Shown: positions 23,814-34,013 of the stretch, one piece after another
Position numbering within the stretch: the first letter of the stretch is position 1
Layout: each line of letters starts with the position of its first letter
NCBI GenBank assembly: GCA_934339135.1
Contig: CAKRHP010000013.1
Location: 51,568 to 115,567, forward strand
From: an uncultured Lachnospiraceae bacterium
Lineage (GTDB): Bacteria > Bacillota > Clostridia > Lachnospirales > Lachnospiraceae
Direction of reading: 5' to 3'
DNA: 64,000 nt
Notes under the pieces: model-generated
The model's database searches: none
What the model saw: only the letters and a program-made list of their open reading frames with translations
What the model was told of the DNA's origin: nothing
Program-made: the position numbers and the translations under genes

Positions 23814-25226
23814 ATGATCATAAAAAGGGAAAAAGAATACCGACAGTTAAGTGAGGCATATGAAGCAAAAGAAAACCGACTGATCATCCTGTCTGGACGA
23901 TCTGGTGTGGGAAAAACCACTTTGATGCGCCAGTTTGTACAGGAAAAAGAAGGATATTATTATCAGGCGGCGGAGTGTTCGACGGAAAGGCAGAAGCAGC
24001 TGCTAAATCTCTGTTGGGACAGGCTTTACGCTACAGGAAAAACGGCATCGGAGCAGTCGGCTATCAGCCGGATACAGCAGACGGTCAGCCGTAATACATA
24101 TCTCGGTATATTTACGGAGATATGTCATCGGACGGAGGGAAAGACCCTGCTCGTGATCGAGGATTTTGATCGGATCGCAAAAAACGATCCCGGGTTCTAT
24201 TGTGATGTGGATGATTTATTGCATCAGGAAAGCAATCTTATGCTTGTGCTGACGGTATCGACCTGGAGTTGGAGAGAGACGGAGGCGAAGCTGGAACCCC
24301 GAAGTCTGGTGGGAAAGATCACAGACCGGATCATTTTGCCGGAGTTTCGTTTTTTGGAAATGGTGAAATATTTCAAGGGGCTTTCCATGGTGGAAGTTAT
24401 TCAGATCTACGCATTGCTGGGAGGTGTTCCGGGATATCTGAAGTATTGGAACACAGATCAGACCATACAGGAGAATGTGATCGATCTTTTTGTCCGGGAG
24501 GAGGGAAAGCTGCGAGGGGAAGCAGAACGTTATCTGCGCTCGGAGCTGCGAGAGCTTTCTCTGTATAATACCGTGCTTGGTTCTATGCAGGAGGGCGTGG
24601 TACGTCTGAACGATATTCATGAGAGAACCGGTTTTGGCAGGGCAAAGATCAGTGTCTATATGAAAAATTTAAAACAGCTTGGGGTGGTGGATAAATGCAA
24701 AACCTTTGCATTGAAGTGCCAGGACCATGAGAAAAAGGGAATGTACGAGATAACCGATGCATTAGTACATTTCTGGGCGCGTTTTATTCTTCCTTACAAA
24801 ACGTTGCTAACTGTTTTGACACCGGAACAGTTTTATGAACAGATCATTGCCCCGGAGCTGGAGGCATATACGGCGGTTTATTTTGAACGTATGTGTGTCC
24901 GGTATCTGGGACTGATGAAAGAATATAAAAATTCGGATATACTGAATGGACGCAGCGGAGCCTGGTATGGGGAAGAGGGAAGGATCCCGATGGTTATGGA
25001 GGATAAGGAAGGTCATATTCTGCTCATGTACACAAAATGGAGCAGAGAGCCTTTTACCAGAAAGGATCTGGAGAGAAACCTTCGTTATCTGGTGCATTGT
25101 GATGTTGATCCGGATCAGTATTATATTTTTGCAAAGTCGGGTTTTGATGCAGAACTGCGTCAGAAAGCACAACGGGTTAAAAATATGCATTTAGTAGATT
25201 TTTCCAATATGAAGTATACAAAATAG
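23814..25226 (+). CDS. AAA-type ATPase with DUF234 C-terminal domain
   Basis: A 470-residue STAND-like ATPase of the archaeal ATPase/DUF234 group. Walker A is GRSGVGKT (residues 28-35), Walker B is LLVIEDFDRI, and the arginine-finger region is YLKYW-like. A winged-helix segment (DIHERTGFGRAKISVYMKNL) follows. The C-terminal DUF234 domain, a restriction-endonuclease-like fold, contains YFERMCVRYL and ends VDFSNMKYTK. The function of the family is not established. The start at 23814 follows AAAGAGG with a 6-nt gap, preferred over 23808. It lies 27 nt after argS and may share its transcript. Confidence 0.85.
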   Translation: MIIKREKEYRQLSEAYEAKENRLIILSGRSGVGKTTLMRQFVQEKEGYYYQAAECSTERQKQLLNLCWDRLYATGKTASEQSAISRIQQTVSRNTYLGIFTEICHRTEGKTLLVIEDFDRIAKNDPGFYCDVDDLLHQESNLMLVLTVSTWSWRETEAKLEPRSLVGKITDRIILPEFRFLEMVKYFKGLSMVEVIQIYALLGGVPGYLKYWNTDQTIQENVIDLFVREEGKLRGEAERYLRSELRELSLYNTVLGSMQEGVVRLNDIHERTGFGRAKISVYMKNLKQLGVVDKCKTFALKCQDHEKKGMYEITDALVHFWARFILPYKTLLTVLTPEQFYEQIIAPELEAYTAVYFERMCVRYLGLMKEYKNSDILNGRSGAWYGEEGRIPMVMEDKEGHILLMYTKWSREPFTRKDLERNLRYLVHCDVDPDQYYIFAKSGFDAELRQKAQRVKNMHLVDFSNMKYTK

Positions 25227-25290
25227 AGGGGTTATCGGGAAGATATCTGCTGATATGGGGGCAGTGAGAAGAAAGGCATAGGTAGTTCAC

Positions 25291-26604
25291 ATGTATCGTT
25301 TAACATCAAATCTTGTAATTTACAGAAATTTTGGAGAGGATCAGAATATATTATATTCTCTGGCAGAGATCTGCAAGAAGTTTTATTCCGGAGAATATGT
25401 CAAGGAAAGTCTGATCACAGAGATCTTTACACAGGTAAATAATCTGCTGGATATTTCCACACGCTATGGTTTTGACAAAAATCTGTGGCATAATTATCTG
25501 GCATTTCTACTGGCAATGAATGAGAATCCATTTTCCATGGTTTCCGAAAAAGTGGGAGCCAATGATGGTTCGGTCAATATATTTGCCCGGAATGATTTTC
25601 ATATTTTTAAGCAGTTGTTTGATTATGATTTCAGTCCCATTGAGAAAGAACTTGGGATTTCCTGCTTTTCTACGATCCTGAATTATAAGGCGATCGTAAA
25701 AAGTGAGCAGATCTATAATAAGAGTGTCAGTGAAAAGGTGCAGGAGCTCAGCTGTCAGATTGAGAAGGCATCCGAAGAGGAAGAACTGTATCAGATCGTC
25801 ACGGAATTCTATAAGAAATATGGTGTGGGTAAATTTGGCCTGAATAAGGCATTCCGTATCAGCAATGATCCGGAATATGGTCTGTTAAGCCCGATCACTA
25901 CGACAGGAGATATGATGCTGGATGATCTGATCGGCTATGAGCAGCAGAAACAGAAGCTGATCGAGAATACGGAGGCATTTGTGGCAGGCAGAAAAGCAAA
26001 TAATGTCCTGCTTTTCGGTGATGCGGGTACCGGTAAATCCACAAGTGTGAAGGCAATTCTGAACCAGTATTACAGCAGAGGACTTCGTATGATCGAGGTA
26101 TATAAGCACCAGTTTAAGGACCTGTCTTCGGTAATCGCGCAGATCAAGAATAGAAATTACCGCTTTATCATATACATGGATGATCTTTCCTTTGAGGAGT
26201 TTGAGATCGAGTACAAATATCTTAAGGCTGTGATCGAGGGCGGTCTGGAGACGAAGCCGGATAATATCCTTATTTATGCAACATCAAACCGGCGTCATCT
26301 GATCCGGGAAACCTGGAGCGATCGTTCGGATATGTCACAGGATGAGCTGCATCGTTCCGATACCATGCAGGAAAAGCTGTCTCTGGTGGCAAGATTTGGT
26401 GTTACGATCGGCTACTACAGACCATCACAGCAGGAATATTTTGATATTGTATTGCAGCTGGCAAAGCGTTATCCGGAGATTACGCTTAGTGAGGAGGAGT
26501 TGAAGCTGCAAGCCAACCAATGGGAATTAAGTCATGGGGGAATCTCCGGCAGAACAGCGCAGCAGTTTATCAACCATCTGGCGGGAATGCCGGCGGATGA
26601 TTAA
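25291..26604 (+). CDS. DUF815 family AAA ATPase
   Basis: A 437-residue protein. The N-terminal ~215 residues are helical and unassigned ([20 protein letters not shown] at the start). The C-terminal half is a DUF815 P-loop domain with Walker [11 protein letters not shown] at residues 242-251, Walker [15 protein letters not shown], sensor-like [10 protein letters not shown] and a lid ending [14 protein letters not shown]815 proteins resemble DnaA/DnaC-type AAA+ ATPases; their role is unknown. The ribosome site is modest (AAAGGCATAGGTAG). The gene runs close to the next one (16 nt), so these may be co-transcribed. Confidence 0.85.
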   Translation: MYRLTSNLVIYRNFGEDQNILYSLAEICKKFYSGEYVKESLITEIFTQVNNLLDISTRYGFDKNLWHNYLAFLLAMNENPFSMVSEKVGANDGSVNIFARNDFHIFKQLFDYDFSPIEKELGISCFSTILNYKAIVKSEQIYNKSVSEKVQELSCQIEKASEEEELYQIVTEFYKKYGVGKFGLNKAFRISNDPEYGLLSPITTTGDMMLDDLIGYEQQKQKLIENTEAFVAGRKANNVLLFGDAGTGKSTSVKAILNQYYSRGLRMIEVYKHQFKDLSSVIAQIKNRNYRFIIYMDDLSFEEFEIEYKYLKAVIEGGLETKPDNILIYATSNRRHLIRETWSDRSDMSQDELHRSDTMQEKLSLVARFGVTIGYYRPSQQEYFDIVLQLAKRYPEITLSEEELKLQANQWELSHGGISGRTAQQFINHLAGMPADD

Positions 26605-26620
26605 AAAGGAGGAATCGTTT

Positions 26621-27844
26621 ATGCAGAGAAATCATAAAAGATCAACATGGTTTAAAGGGATGATGCTGGCAGCGGTATTGACAGCGGGAATATTTATGAA
26701 TATATCCAGCGCATCCGCAGCGACGGGAAACTGGAACGGTGCCAAAAAGGCAGTCATTAATGCATACAAAAAATATCAGACCAGCGTAGATGTCAGTGCT
26801 TATAATTTGAATTACGCTACAGAGTATGACAATCTCAAAAGCATGATGAGTGCGGTAGTGAGTGAAACACCATATCTGTTTTACACAGGGACGCGTTTTT
26901 CTGTTTCACGGAATACTTCCACGAATCAGATCGTCAAGATCACGTTGGGGTACGCGGATGCCTATAAAAAGTCAGATGGAACGGTACGGAAGGCAAAGAT
27001 CAAAAAGACAAGAATACAGCTGGACAGTGCCATTGATCAGGCTCTTTTAAATGTAGAACCATCTATGAGTCAGGTGGAAAAGGCTATGGTGCTTCATGAT
27101 TATCTGGTTCGTACAACGGCATATACCGGTGATTCCGGTAATGCATTTCGTCTGACCGAGGTCGGGGTATTTTTGAAGCATAAGGCAAATTGCGAAGGTT
27201 ATTCCAGAGCTTATGCCATTTTGATGCAAAAAGTAGGTATTCCGGTAAAATTTGTATCTTCTAATAAAATGGTACATATGTGGAATGAAATTAAAATTGG
27301 AAAAAAATGGTATCATGTGGATGTGACCTGGGATGATCCGATGGATTCCCGTGATAAGACGGATCAGTACGGAAGAGTGAGCCATCAGAATTTTCTGTGC
27401 AGCGCTGCGAAAATGCAAAAAACAAAACATTATGATTTTAGTTCCGGAAATGCAACAAGCACAAAATATGATAATCGTTATTGGAAAAAGGTAAATAGCA
27501 GCTTTTATTATAACAATGGAAAATGGCTTTATATGACAAAGAATGGGATCACGGAAAGGGACAGTCTGGATAAGGGAACCGCAACGGTATTATATAATGT
27601 TGCAGGAGACAATCTGGCGCAGTATGATGCAGACAAATATTATTTTATCGCATTTAACAGCATTTACCTGTATTCCTGTAAGACAAATGAAGCCAAGGCA
27701 GTTTGGAAAACAACCGATCTGTATTCTGCAAATTGTACTTTGGATCAGATCAAATTTGAGAACAATAAACTGTATTACCGTGTTTATGAAAATGGAAAAC
27801 ACATTTCCAACAAGATCACACCAAAAGAGGATGGTACTTTATGA
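26621..27844 (+). CDS. Secreted transglutaminase-like protein
   Basis: A 407-residue exported protein. The signal peptide ends near residue 33 (SSASA-ATG). A transglutaminase-like papain-fold domain carries the likely triad C191 (KANCEGYS), H219 (VHMWNEI) and D234 (YHVDVTWDDP). The C-terminal ~150 residues are a repeat-like beta region (SSFYYNNGKWLYMTKNG and similar) of the kind found in surface proteins with DUF5050-like units. Bacterial members act as proteases or crosslinking enzymes on cell-surface substrates; this substrate is unknown. AAGGAGG lies 8 nt before the ATG. Its stop overlaps the glycosyltransferase start by 4 nt (ATGA). Confidence 0.87.
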   Translation: MQRNHKRSTWFKGMMLAAVLTAGIFMNISSASAATGNWNGAKKAVINAYKKYQTSVDVSAYNLNYATEYDNLKSMMSAVVSETPYLFYTGTRFSVSRNTSTNQIVKITLGYADAYKKSDGTVRKAKIKKTRIQLDSAIDQALLNVEPSMSQVEKAMVLHDYLVRTTAYTGDSGNAFRLTEVGVFLKHKANCEGYSRAYAILMQKVGIPVKFVSSNKMVHMWNEIKIGKKWYHVDVTWDDPMDSRDKTDQYGRVSHQNFLCSAAKMQKTKHYDFSSGNATSTKYDNRYWKKVNSSFYYNNGKWLYMTKNGITERDSLDKGTATVLYNVAGDNLAQYDADKYYFIAFNSIYLYSCKTNEAKAVWKTTDLYSANCTLDQIKFENNKLYYRVYENGKHISNKITPKEDGTL

Positions 27845-29127
27845 AACAGATAGGAATTGTTATCTGTAATTATAATAAAAAGGAAGATGTACTTGCGTGT
27901 ATCCAAAGTGTTTTGGAGTCAAAGTTTCAGGATTATGATATTTATGTTGTAGACAATGCCTCCACAGATGGGTCTGCAGAAGGAATCCAAAAGGTTTATG
28001 GAGAACAAGTTACGTTGTTGGTAAATCAGGAAAACCTGGGTGGTTCCGGAGGCTTTAATACGGGACTGCGCACTGTCTTTGAAAAGGGATATCCGTATTT
28101 GATGTGTATTGATAATGATGCACTTCTGGATGAAAATGCCATAGGAAATCTGTATGCTTTTTTGCAGGAGCATCCGGAGACGGGGATTGCCGCAGCGAAG
28201 ATTTACCACCGGGAAGCTCCGGATTATGTTCAGCAGTTTGGACAAAGAATTGATTTTCAAAATTTCTGCACCGATGTGCCATACCTCAATGCATATGAGG
28301 ATGGAAGTATGCCGGAATACGTTTATACGGATGCAGTCCCTGCCTGTGCATTAATGATCCGGCGGAGTGTCATCGAGAAGATTGGCTTTATGCCGGAAGA
28401 AAATTTTTTGTACTGGGATGATACGGAGTGGTGTTATCTTTGTAACAGAGCCGGGTGGAAGGTGGCTTCCGTGGGAAATGCCATGGCGCTCCATGCCATG
28501 GGAGCCAAAAAGGAACTGGAAAATACATTCCCGACTTATTATGCCTGGAGAAACTGGATCCGATTCTTTATGCGGTATACCGAACCGCAGGAGTGGGAGG
28601 CCATGGTATGTACCTTTCTGGACAGTATGTTTCAGACTGTTTATGAGGGAATTCATAAAGGGGAGAAAAATCGTACCCGTACGGTGATGCTCGCCTATGA
28701 TGATGCGATCCATGGAGTTACCGGCAAAGCCGGGGAAAACAGGATCTTTGCACTGGACGTGGCGGACGGGCCATGGGAGAGGTTATTTTCACAGTCTTCG
28801 GCATATGTCCTGCATACAGATCAATATCCGGGGACGGCACAGGATATCCGGGAGAGGGCAGAACGTATGGGATATGATATCCGGTGGTATGAGGCATCGG
28901 ATGCCCCGGAAAATGTTCCGGAAATTGATTTGTGTGAGAATATCTTTCAGATAGACGATCTGAGCCGTCAGAAAATCTATATTGATATCAATGATTGTAT
29001 TCTGGCTTCTGAGGAAGACGTGTTGGATGTGATCAATTATAATTACAGCCGCAGAGCTTTTATAGAGTCCCAGAAACCTGTATTTTTGCAGATGCTTCAG
29101 GAACAGAGAAAGGAAACACGATCCTGA
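27841..29127 (+). CDS. Family 2 glycosyltransferase
   Basis: A 428-residue GT-A fold glycosyltransferase. The N-terminal domain has IGIVICNYNKKEDVLACIQS, VVDNASTDGS and the metal-binding D91-N-D93 (LMCIDNDALLDE), then the acceptor-side FLYWDDTEWCYLCNRAGW. This is the rhamnosyl/galactofuranosyl-transferase-like subgroup (WbbL/GlfT). The last ~140 residues (from FALDVADGPWERLF) are an extra domain I cannot assign. No membrane segment is obvious. It starts inside the stop codon of the transglutaminase gene, so the two are translationally coupled; a surface polysaccharide role is inferred. Confidence 0.88.
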   Translation: MKQIGIVICNYNKKEDVLACIQSVLESKFQDYDIYVVDNASTDGSAEGIQKVYGEQVTLLVNQENLGGSGGFNTGLRTVFEKGYPYLMCIDNDALLDENAIGNLYAFLQEHPETGIAAAKIYHREAPDYVQQFGQRIDFQNFCTDVPYLNAYEDGSMPEYVYTDAVPACALMIRRSVIEKIGFMPEENFLYWDDTEWCYLCNRAGWKVASVGNAMALHAMGAKKELENTFPTYYAWRNWIRFFMRYTEPQEWEAMVCTFLDSMFQTVYEGIHKGEKNRTRTVMLAYDDAIHGVTGKAGENRIFALDVADGPWERLFSQSSAYVLHTDQYPGTAQDIRERAERMGYDIRWYEASDAPENVPEIDLCENIFQIDDLSRQKIYIDINDCILASEEDVLDVINYNYSRRAFIESQKPVFLQMLQEQRKETRS

Positions 29128-29187
29128 TTATGGGATAGATTGATTCATTAAGAAAACTGATATGTAATAGAAAGGATGAATGAAACT

Positions 29188-29673
29188 ATGAAAAAGAAAG
29201 TATTTTCCATTTTGGCAGATAATACATCCGGTGTGCTAAGTCGTGTATCGGGACTGTTTAACCGCCGCGGGTTCAATATTGACAGCTTTACCGCAGGAGA
29301 GACAGAGGATCCTACAATCTCCCGTATGACGATTGTGGCAAACGGAGATGATATCAGTCTGGATCAGATCCAGAAACAGCTTGCAAAGCTGGAGGATGTC
29401 CGTGAGGTAAAGGAATTGAAGGTAGGACAGTCCATCTGCAGAGAACTTGTACTGATCACTGTTGGTGTAACTCCGGAGGAGAGAACCGGCCTGATCTGCC
29501 TGGTGAATGCGTTCCATCATGCCAATATTGTAGATATTGAGAAAGATTCCATTATGATCGAGATGACAGAAAATCATGAAAAGATCAATGCGTTTATTGG
29601 TCTGCTGGACGGTTATGAGATCAAGGAAATGGTACGAACCGGTATTGCAGGTTTGACAAGAGGGGCCATGTAG
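29188..29673 (+). CDS. ilvN: Acetolactate synthase small (regulatory) subunit
   Basis: The regulatory subunit of acetohydroxyacid synthase, the first common enzyme of valine, leucine and isoleucine synthesis; it binds valine for feedback inhibition. The 161-residue protein has an N-terminal ACT domain (FSILADNTSGVLSRVSGLFN and FNIDSFTAG) and the usual C-terminal ACT-like domain. The catalytic subunit gene ilvB is not adjacent. The start at 29188 (MKKKVFSILA) matches family N-termini; the in-frame ATG at 29176 abuts the GAAAGG ribosome site. A GntR regulator and ilvC follow. Confidence 0.94.
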   Translation: MKKKVFSILADNTSGVLSRVSGLFNRRGFNIDSFTAGETEDPTISRMTIVANGDDISLDQIQKQLAKLEDVREVKELKVGQSICRELVLITVGVTPEERTGLICLVNAFHHANIVDIEKDSIMIEMTENHEKINAFIGLLDGYEIKEMVRTGIAGLTRGAM

Positions 29674-29772
29674 TGATACCCTTTGATCCGTGCAGAGCGT
29701 ATTTTCGGAAGGAAATAACGGGTTTACATCATCTAAGGAGAGGGACTTCAACAGGAAGGGACAGAGAAAACC

Positions 29773-30474
29773 ATGAGAACCCAGGGAGAGAATTTATCAC
29801 AACGGACTGCTGATACATTACGGCAGATGATATTAGAAAAGGAAGTTTACACGTTTGGTGAAAAACTTCCCAATGAAAATGAGTTGTCTGACAAGCTTGG
29901 TATCAGCAGGACAACATTGCGGGAGGCCATTCGAACGTTAGTATCCGAGGGCATTCTGGTAGTACAGCGGGGGAAGGGAACCTTTGTGGCAGAACAGGCC
30001 GACCGGTTGGCAGACAGCAGGATCAGCATGAAAAGCTTCTCTGATATGCAGGTGACGCTGAGGGATCTCTACGAGACAAGAATGATCTTTGAACCGGAGG
30101 CGGCAGCATTGGCATGCCGCAGAGCGACGGATGAGGAGATCGCACATATTCTTGAGCTGGGGCAGGAGTGCCAGAGACATCTGGAGGAAAATCCTACCGG
30201 AAAGGAGCGGATCGAGTCGGAAAGTGCTTTCCATGGAGCGATATTGAAGGCATCCCACAATGAATTTATCAGCCGTTTTATGCCAATGCTCACGGAGACG
30301 ATTGAAAAGACCTTTGCGTTGGATTTTAATCTGGATGTGATCGCAGAAGATGCGTATAAAGATCATATTCTTATCATGAACTTTCTGGAAAAACGGGATG
30401 CGGAAGGCATCAAAAGTGCAGTGACCATACATCTGCATCATGCGTTCCTGACAGAGCAGTTGAACTGGCAGTAA
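29773..30474 (+). CDS. GntR-family (FadR/FCD) transcriptional regulator
   Basis: A 233-residue DNA-binding regulator. The N-terminal winged helix (residues ~10-75) has FGEKLPNENELSDKLGISRT and TTLREAIRTLVSEGILVVQR, typical of GntR. The C-terminal helical FCD ligand domain spans about 90-230. FCD regulators bind small carboxylic acids. The FadR subfamily operator TNGTNNNACNA is matched exactly by TTGTATGACAA at 30556-30566 over the ilvC start site, so control of ilvC is a well-founded inference; the ligand is unknown. It is flanked by ilvN and ilvC. Confidence 0.9.
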   Translation: MRTQGENLSQRTADTLRQMILEKEVYTFGEKLPNENELSDKLGISRTTLREAIRTLVSEGILVVQRGKGTFVAEQADRLADSRISMKSFSDMQVTLRDLYETRMIFEPEAAALACRRATDEEIAHILELGQECQRHLEENPTGKERIESESAFHGAILKASHNEFISRFMPMLTETIEKTFALDFNLDVIAEDAYKDHILIMNFLEKRDAEGIKSAVTIHLHHAFLTEQLNWQ

Positions 30475-30503
30475 AAAAATATCAATAAATTTCAAAGAAT
30501 ATA

Positions 30504-30532
30504 TTGACAAGAGGAAAAAATAGTTTTAAAAT
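30504..30532 (+). promoter_or_regulatory. ilvC promoter
   Basis: TTGACA (30504-30509), a 17-nt spacer and TAAAAT (30527-30532). Transcription should start near 30539. Confidence 0.82.
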
Positions 30533-30535
30533 CAA

Positions 30536-31628
<1,093 letters not shown>

Positions 31629-31659
31629 TTCGATTGCTTTTGATAAATCGTACATACAG

Positions 31660-31694
31660 GAGCTGTGTGCTGAGAGTGGTGCACAGCTCTTTTT
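31660..31694 (+). terminator. Terminator after ilvC
   Basis: GAGCTGTG (31660-31667) pairs with CACAGCTC (31682-31689) and is followed by T5. Confidence 0.93.
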
Positions 31695-31700
31695 GTTAGG

Positions 31701-32213
31701 ACAAAATATAACAAAAACTACTTTGCAGATGAAGATAAAGGAATCTATGTGATGAATTTTTCCGGAAAAGGGATCCGGAAGGTCTGCAATATGCCGTCGG
31801 GAGGTGTATATGAATTGGGAGCAGCCGGTAATACACTGGTATACAGTTCCTGGAAATCTTTTGACAAATACATCTATAAATGCATATCTGTAAAAGGAAA
31901 GAAGTTGGGAAAAATAAATGCGGACAGCATCAACAGAATGAACTGGAATGGTGGGAATGATGAGAAATGTACCGTCGGATCAAAAGAATATTATGTATCC
32001 GGGGGAAGAGTCATCTGTCGGGATCAGGAGACGCAGGAACAAACAACCTTAGCTCGTTTTGGAGATGAAAATATAAATGTGAACAGCTTTCATGTATTTG
32101 GAAATGTCATGATAGTTCGCGGAACCACGGGCATGAAGGGGTATATTTATATGATCCCGTTGGGAGGGGAGAACACAAAAATATTATTGAGAAAATATGA
32201 TGTTGGTGAATAA
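31701..32213 (+). pseudogene. 5'-truncated remnant of a secreted DUF5050-like repeat protein
   Basis: The frame ending at 32213 reads as typical repeat-protein sequence already from about 31704 (KYNKNYFADEDKGIYVMNFS), immediately after the ilvC terminator, with no start codon, signal peptide or promoter there. It continues through VYELGAAGNTLVYSSW and ends LRKYDVGE. This looks like the C-terminal ~170 residues of a surface beta-repeat protein whose 5' part was deleted. A weak AAAGGA lies 9 nt before the ATG at 31752, so a 153-residue cytosolic product is still possible. Confidence 0.6.
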
Positions 32214-32232
32214 GAAAATCCTTTTTCAGTGA

Positions 32233-32260
32233 TTGACGGAAATAGACTATCTGTTATAAT
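32233..32260 (+). promoter_or_regulatory. Promoter of the 37-residue membrane peptide gene
   Basis: TTGACG (32233-32238), a 16-nt spacer and TATAAT (32255-32260), about 52 nt before the ATG. Confidence 0.7.
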
Positions 32261-32312
32261 AAGATGTAAGGATTACGATCGTTACATAAGAAAGCATAAA
32301 AGGAGAGACAAT

Positions 32313-32426
32313 ATGGGTGCATTGATCGGAGGAGTTATTTTACTTGTCGTAATTGTAGTAGCAGTTGTCGTAGGGGCAGTGTCAGCCATTGTAGCGGCAG
32401 CAAAGGATACATTAAAGGATGAATGA
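32313..32426 (+). CDS. Small single-pass membrane peptide (37 residues)
   Basis: MGALIGGVILLVVIVVAVVV is followed by an Ala/Val-rich end of the helix and a charged KDTLKDE tail. It is one long transmembrane segment and nothing else. It has an AAAGGAGAG ribosome site 5 nt upstream and a good promoter of its own, which makes it a real gene rather than chance. It lies 25 nt before aroD and may be co-transcribed with it. The function is unknown; size and shape resemble regulatory membrane peptides and also type I toxins, but no antisense RNA gene is evident. Confidence 0.65.
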   Translation: MGALIGGVILLVVIVVAVVVGAVSAIVAAAKDTLKDE

Positions 32427-32451
32427 TCAATAGATTTTGAAGGAGGAAGAT

Positions 32452-33255
32452 ATGGTTCAGGTTGGAGATGTTTCTATTGGAAGTGGGAAACCGAAGATTT
32501 GTGCATCGATCACAGAAACGGACCGGAAATCTATCATTGCAGCGGCAGATATTTTGCTGCAAAAAAGAGTTGATATAATAGAATGGCGTATTGATTATTA
32601 TAGAGAAGCAGGACATTGGGATATGGTTCTGGAGACATTACAGCGGCTGAAAATGTCTTTGTATGGCAGACCGCTTCTGGTGACATTTCGTACCAAGGAG
32701 GAGGGAGGCAATCAGGAGATTGAGGCAGCGGCTTATCGGGAACTGCTGGATCATATTGCACAGAGTGGTCTGGTGGATATGATCGATGTAGAGATTTTTA
32801 AGGAGTTTACTTATGAGGAACTTGCCGGAGACAGGTTGCCGGAAGTGCAGGAGCACTTTGAAAATCTCAAGCAATGGATTGAGGGACTTCGTCAGAAAGT
32901 GGTGGTTGTAGGATCTTATCACAACTTTGACAGAACACCGGAAGATATAGAACTGCGGGGCAGACTGCAGATCATTGATGAGAGCGGTGTGGATATTCCC
33001 AAGATGGCAGTGATGCCGGCGGACCGCCTGGATGTTATGAGATTAATGATGTTTACTTTGCAGATGGCAGAACAGATGGATAAACCGCTGATCACTATGT
33101 CTATGAGCCGGATCGGCAGTATCAGCCGGATTTCCGGAGAGGCCTTTGGTTCGGCAGTGACATTTGGCAGTATTGGTCAGGAGAGTGCTCCGGGACAGCT
33201 TCCCGTCAATAAACTGGAGGAAATGCTGGATATGATCCATCAGAATTATCAATAG
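32452..33255 (+). CDS. aroD: 3-dehydroquinate dehydratase, type I
   Basis: AroD dehydrates 3-dehydroquinate in the shikimate pathway through a Schiff-base lysine. The 267-residue TIM-barrel protein carries H157 (GSYHNF) and K184 (DIPKMAV), the catalytic pair, plus MSMSRIGSISRISGEAFGSA at the phosphate-free substrate end. The ATG at 32452 has GAAGGAGG 5 nt upstream; an upstream in-frame TTG at 32437 overlaps that site. The shikimate kinase gene follows after 51 nt, so two pathway steps are made from one transcript. Confidence 0.95.
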   Translation: MVQVGDVSIGSGKPKICASITETDRKSIIAAADILLQKRVDIIEWRIDYYREAGHWDMVLETLQRLKMSLYGRPLLVTFRTKEEGGNQEIEAAAYRELLDHIAQSGLVDMIDVEIFKEFTYEELAGDRLPEVQEHFENLKQWIEGLRQKVVVVGSYHNFDRTPEDIELRGRLQIIDESGVDIPKMAVMPADRLDVMRLMMFTLQMAEQMDKPLITMSMSRIGSISRISGEAFGSAVTFGSIGQESAPGQLPVNKLEEMLDMIHQNYQ

Positions 33256-33306
33256 ATCTTGATGGACTGTCAGGAAAAATATTATGGATCACACAGGAGG
33301 AACAGA

Positions 33307-33849
33307 GTGTATCAATTGGAGGAACATATATTTTTGATCGGGTTTATGGGGGTAGGCAAGAGTACCATTGCCCGAATACTCAGCAAAATGCTGGGAGTAA
33401 AGGAGTATGATACCGATCGTATGATCGTAGCCAGAGAGGGAAGAGAGATTTCGCGGATTTTTGCAGAGGACGGTGAGTTGGCTTTTCGGAAGATGGAGAC
33501 GGATCTGCTGGAGGATCTGAAAGGTTATCCGCCGTCGATTATTGCCTGCGGAGGCGGCGTGGCCATGCGTACGGAAAATGTAGAATGTATGAAGCGTCAG
33601 GGGAAAATACTTCTTTTAACGGCATCCCCGGAGACGATTTATGAGCATGTAAAGGACAGCATCAACCGTCCACTGTTAAAGGGAAGGATGAGTGTGGAGG
33701 GCATCTCGGAGCTTATGGCAAAAAGAGAGCCGAAGTATATGGCTGCAGCAGATATCTGCATGTTGACGGATGATATGACACCGCGGATGGTGGCAGAGAA
33801 GATTGTGGAGATACTGAAAAATGGCACTCCGGTCAGTCTGGAAACATAG
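33307..33849 (+). CDS. aroK: Shikimate kinase (GTG start)
   Basis: Shikimate kinase phosphorylates shikimate at O3. The 180-residue P-loop protein shows Walker A GFMGVGKST (residues 12-20), the shikimate-binding DTDRMI region and CGGGVAMR, and a lid containing RPLLKG. The start is set at the GTG of 33307, which has AGGAGG 6 nt upstream. A longer frame back to 33259 would add 16 unconserved residues and has no ribosome site. It follows aroD in an apparent operon. Confidence 0.93.
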   Translation: MYQLEEHIFLIGFMGVGKSTIARILSKMLGVKEYDTDRMIVAREGREISRIFAEDGELAFRKMETDLLEDLKGYPPSIIACGGGVAMRTENVECMKRQGKILLLTASPETIYEHVKDSINRPLLKGRMSVEGISELMAKREPKYMAAADICMLTDDMTPRMVAEKIVEILKNGTPVSLET

Positions 33850-33930
33850 AAATAATGGCTGGAAACGGTGACGGATTTCCGGAAAGAGAATGGTTCAAAT
33901 GATAAAATATTTGTCTTCGAGGAAAAATAC

Positions 33931-33959
33931 TTGAAAAATACAGGAGTTTCCTGTAAAAT
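33931..33959 (+). promoter_or_regulatory. efp promoter
   Basis: TTGAAA (33931-33936), a 17-nt spacer and TAAAAT (33954-33959), 54 nt before the efp start. Confidence 0.65.
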
Positions 33960-34013
33960 ATTTATAGGATTGTGCGGTTTTTTGACCGCCACTACATGAA
34001 GGAGGATTTTAAG

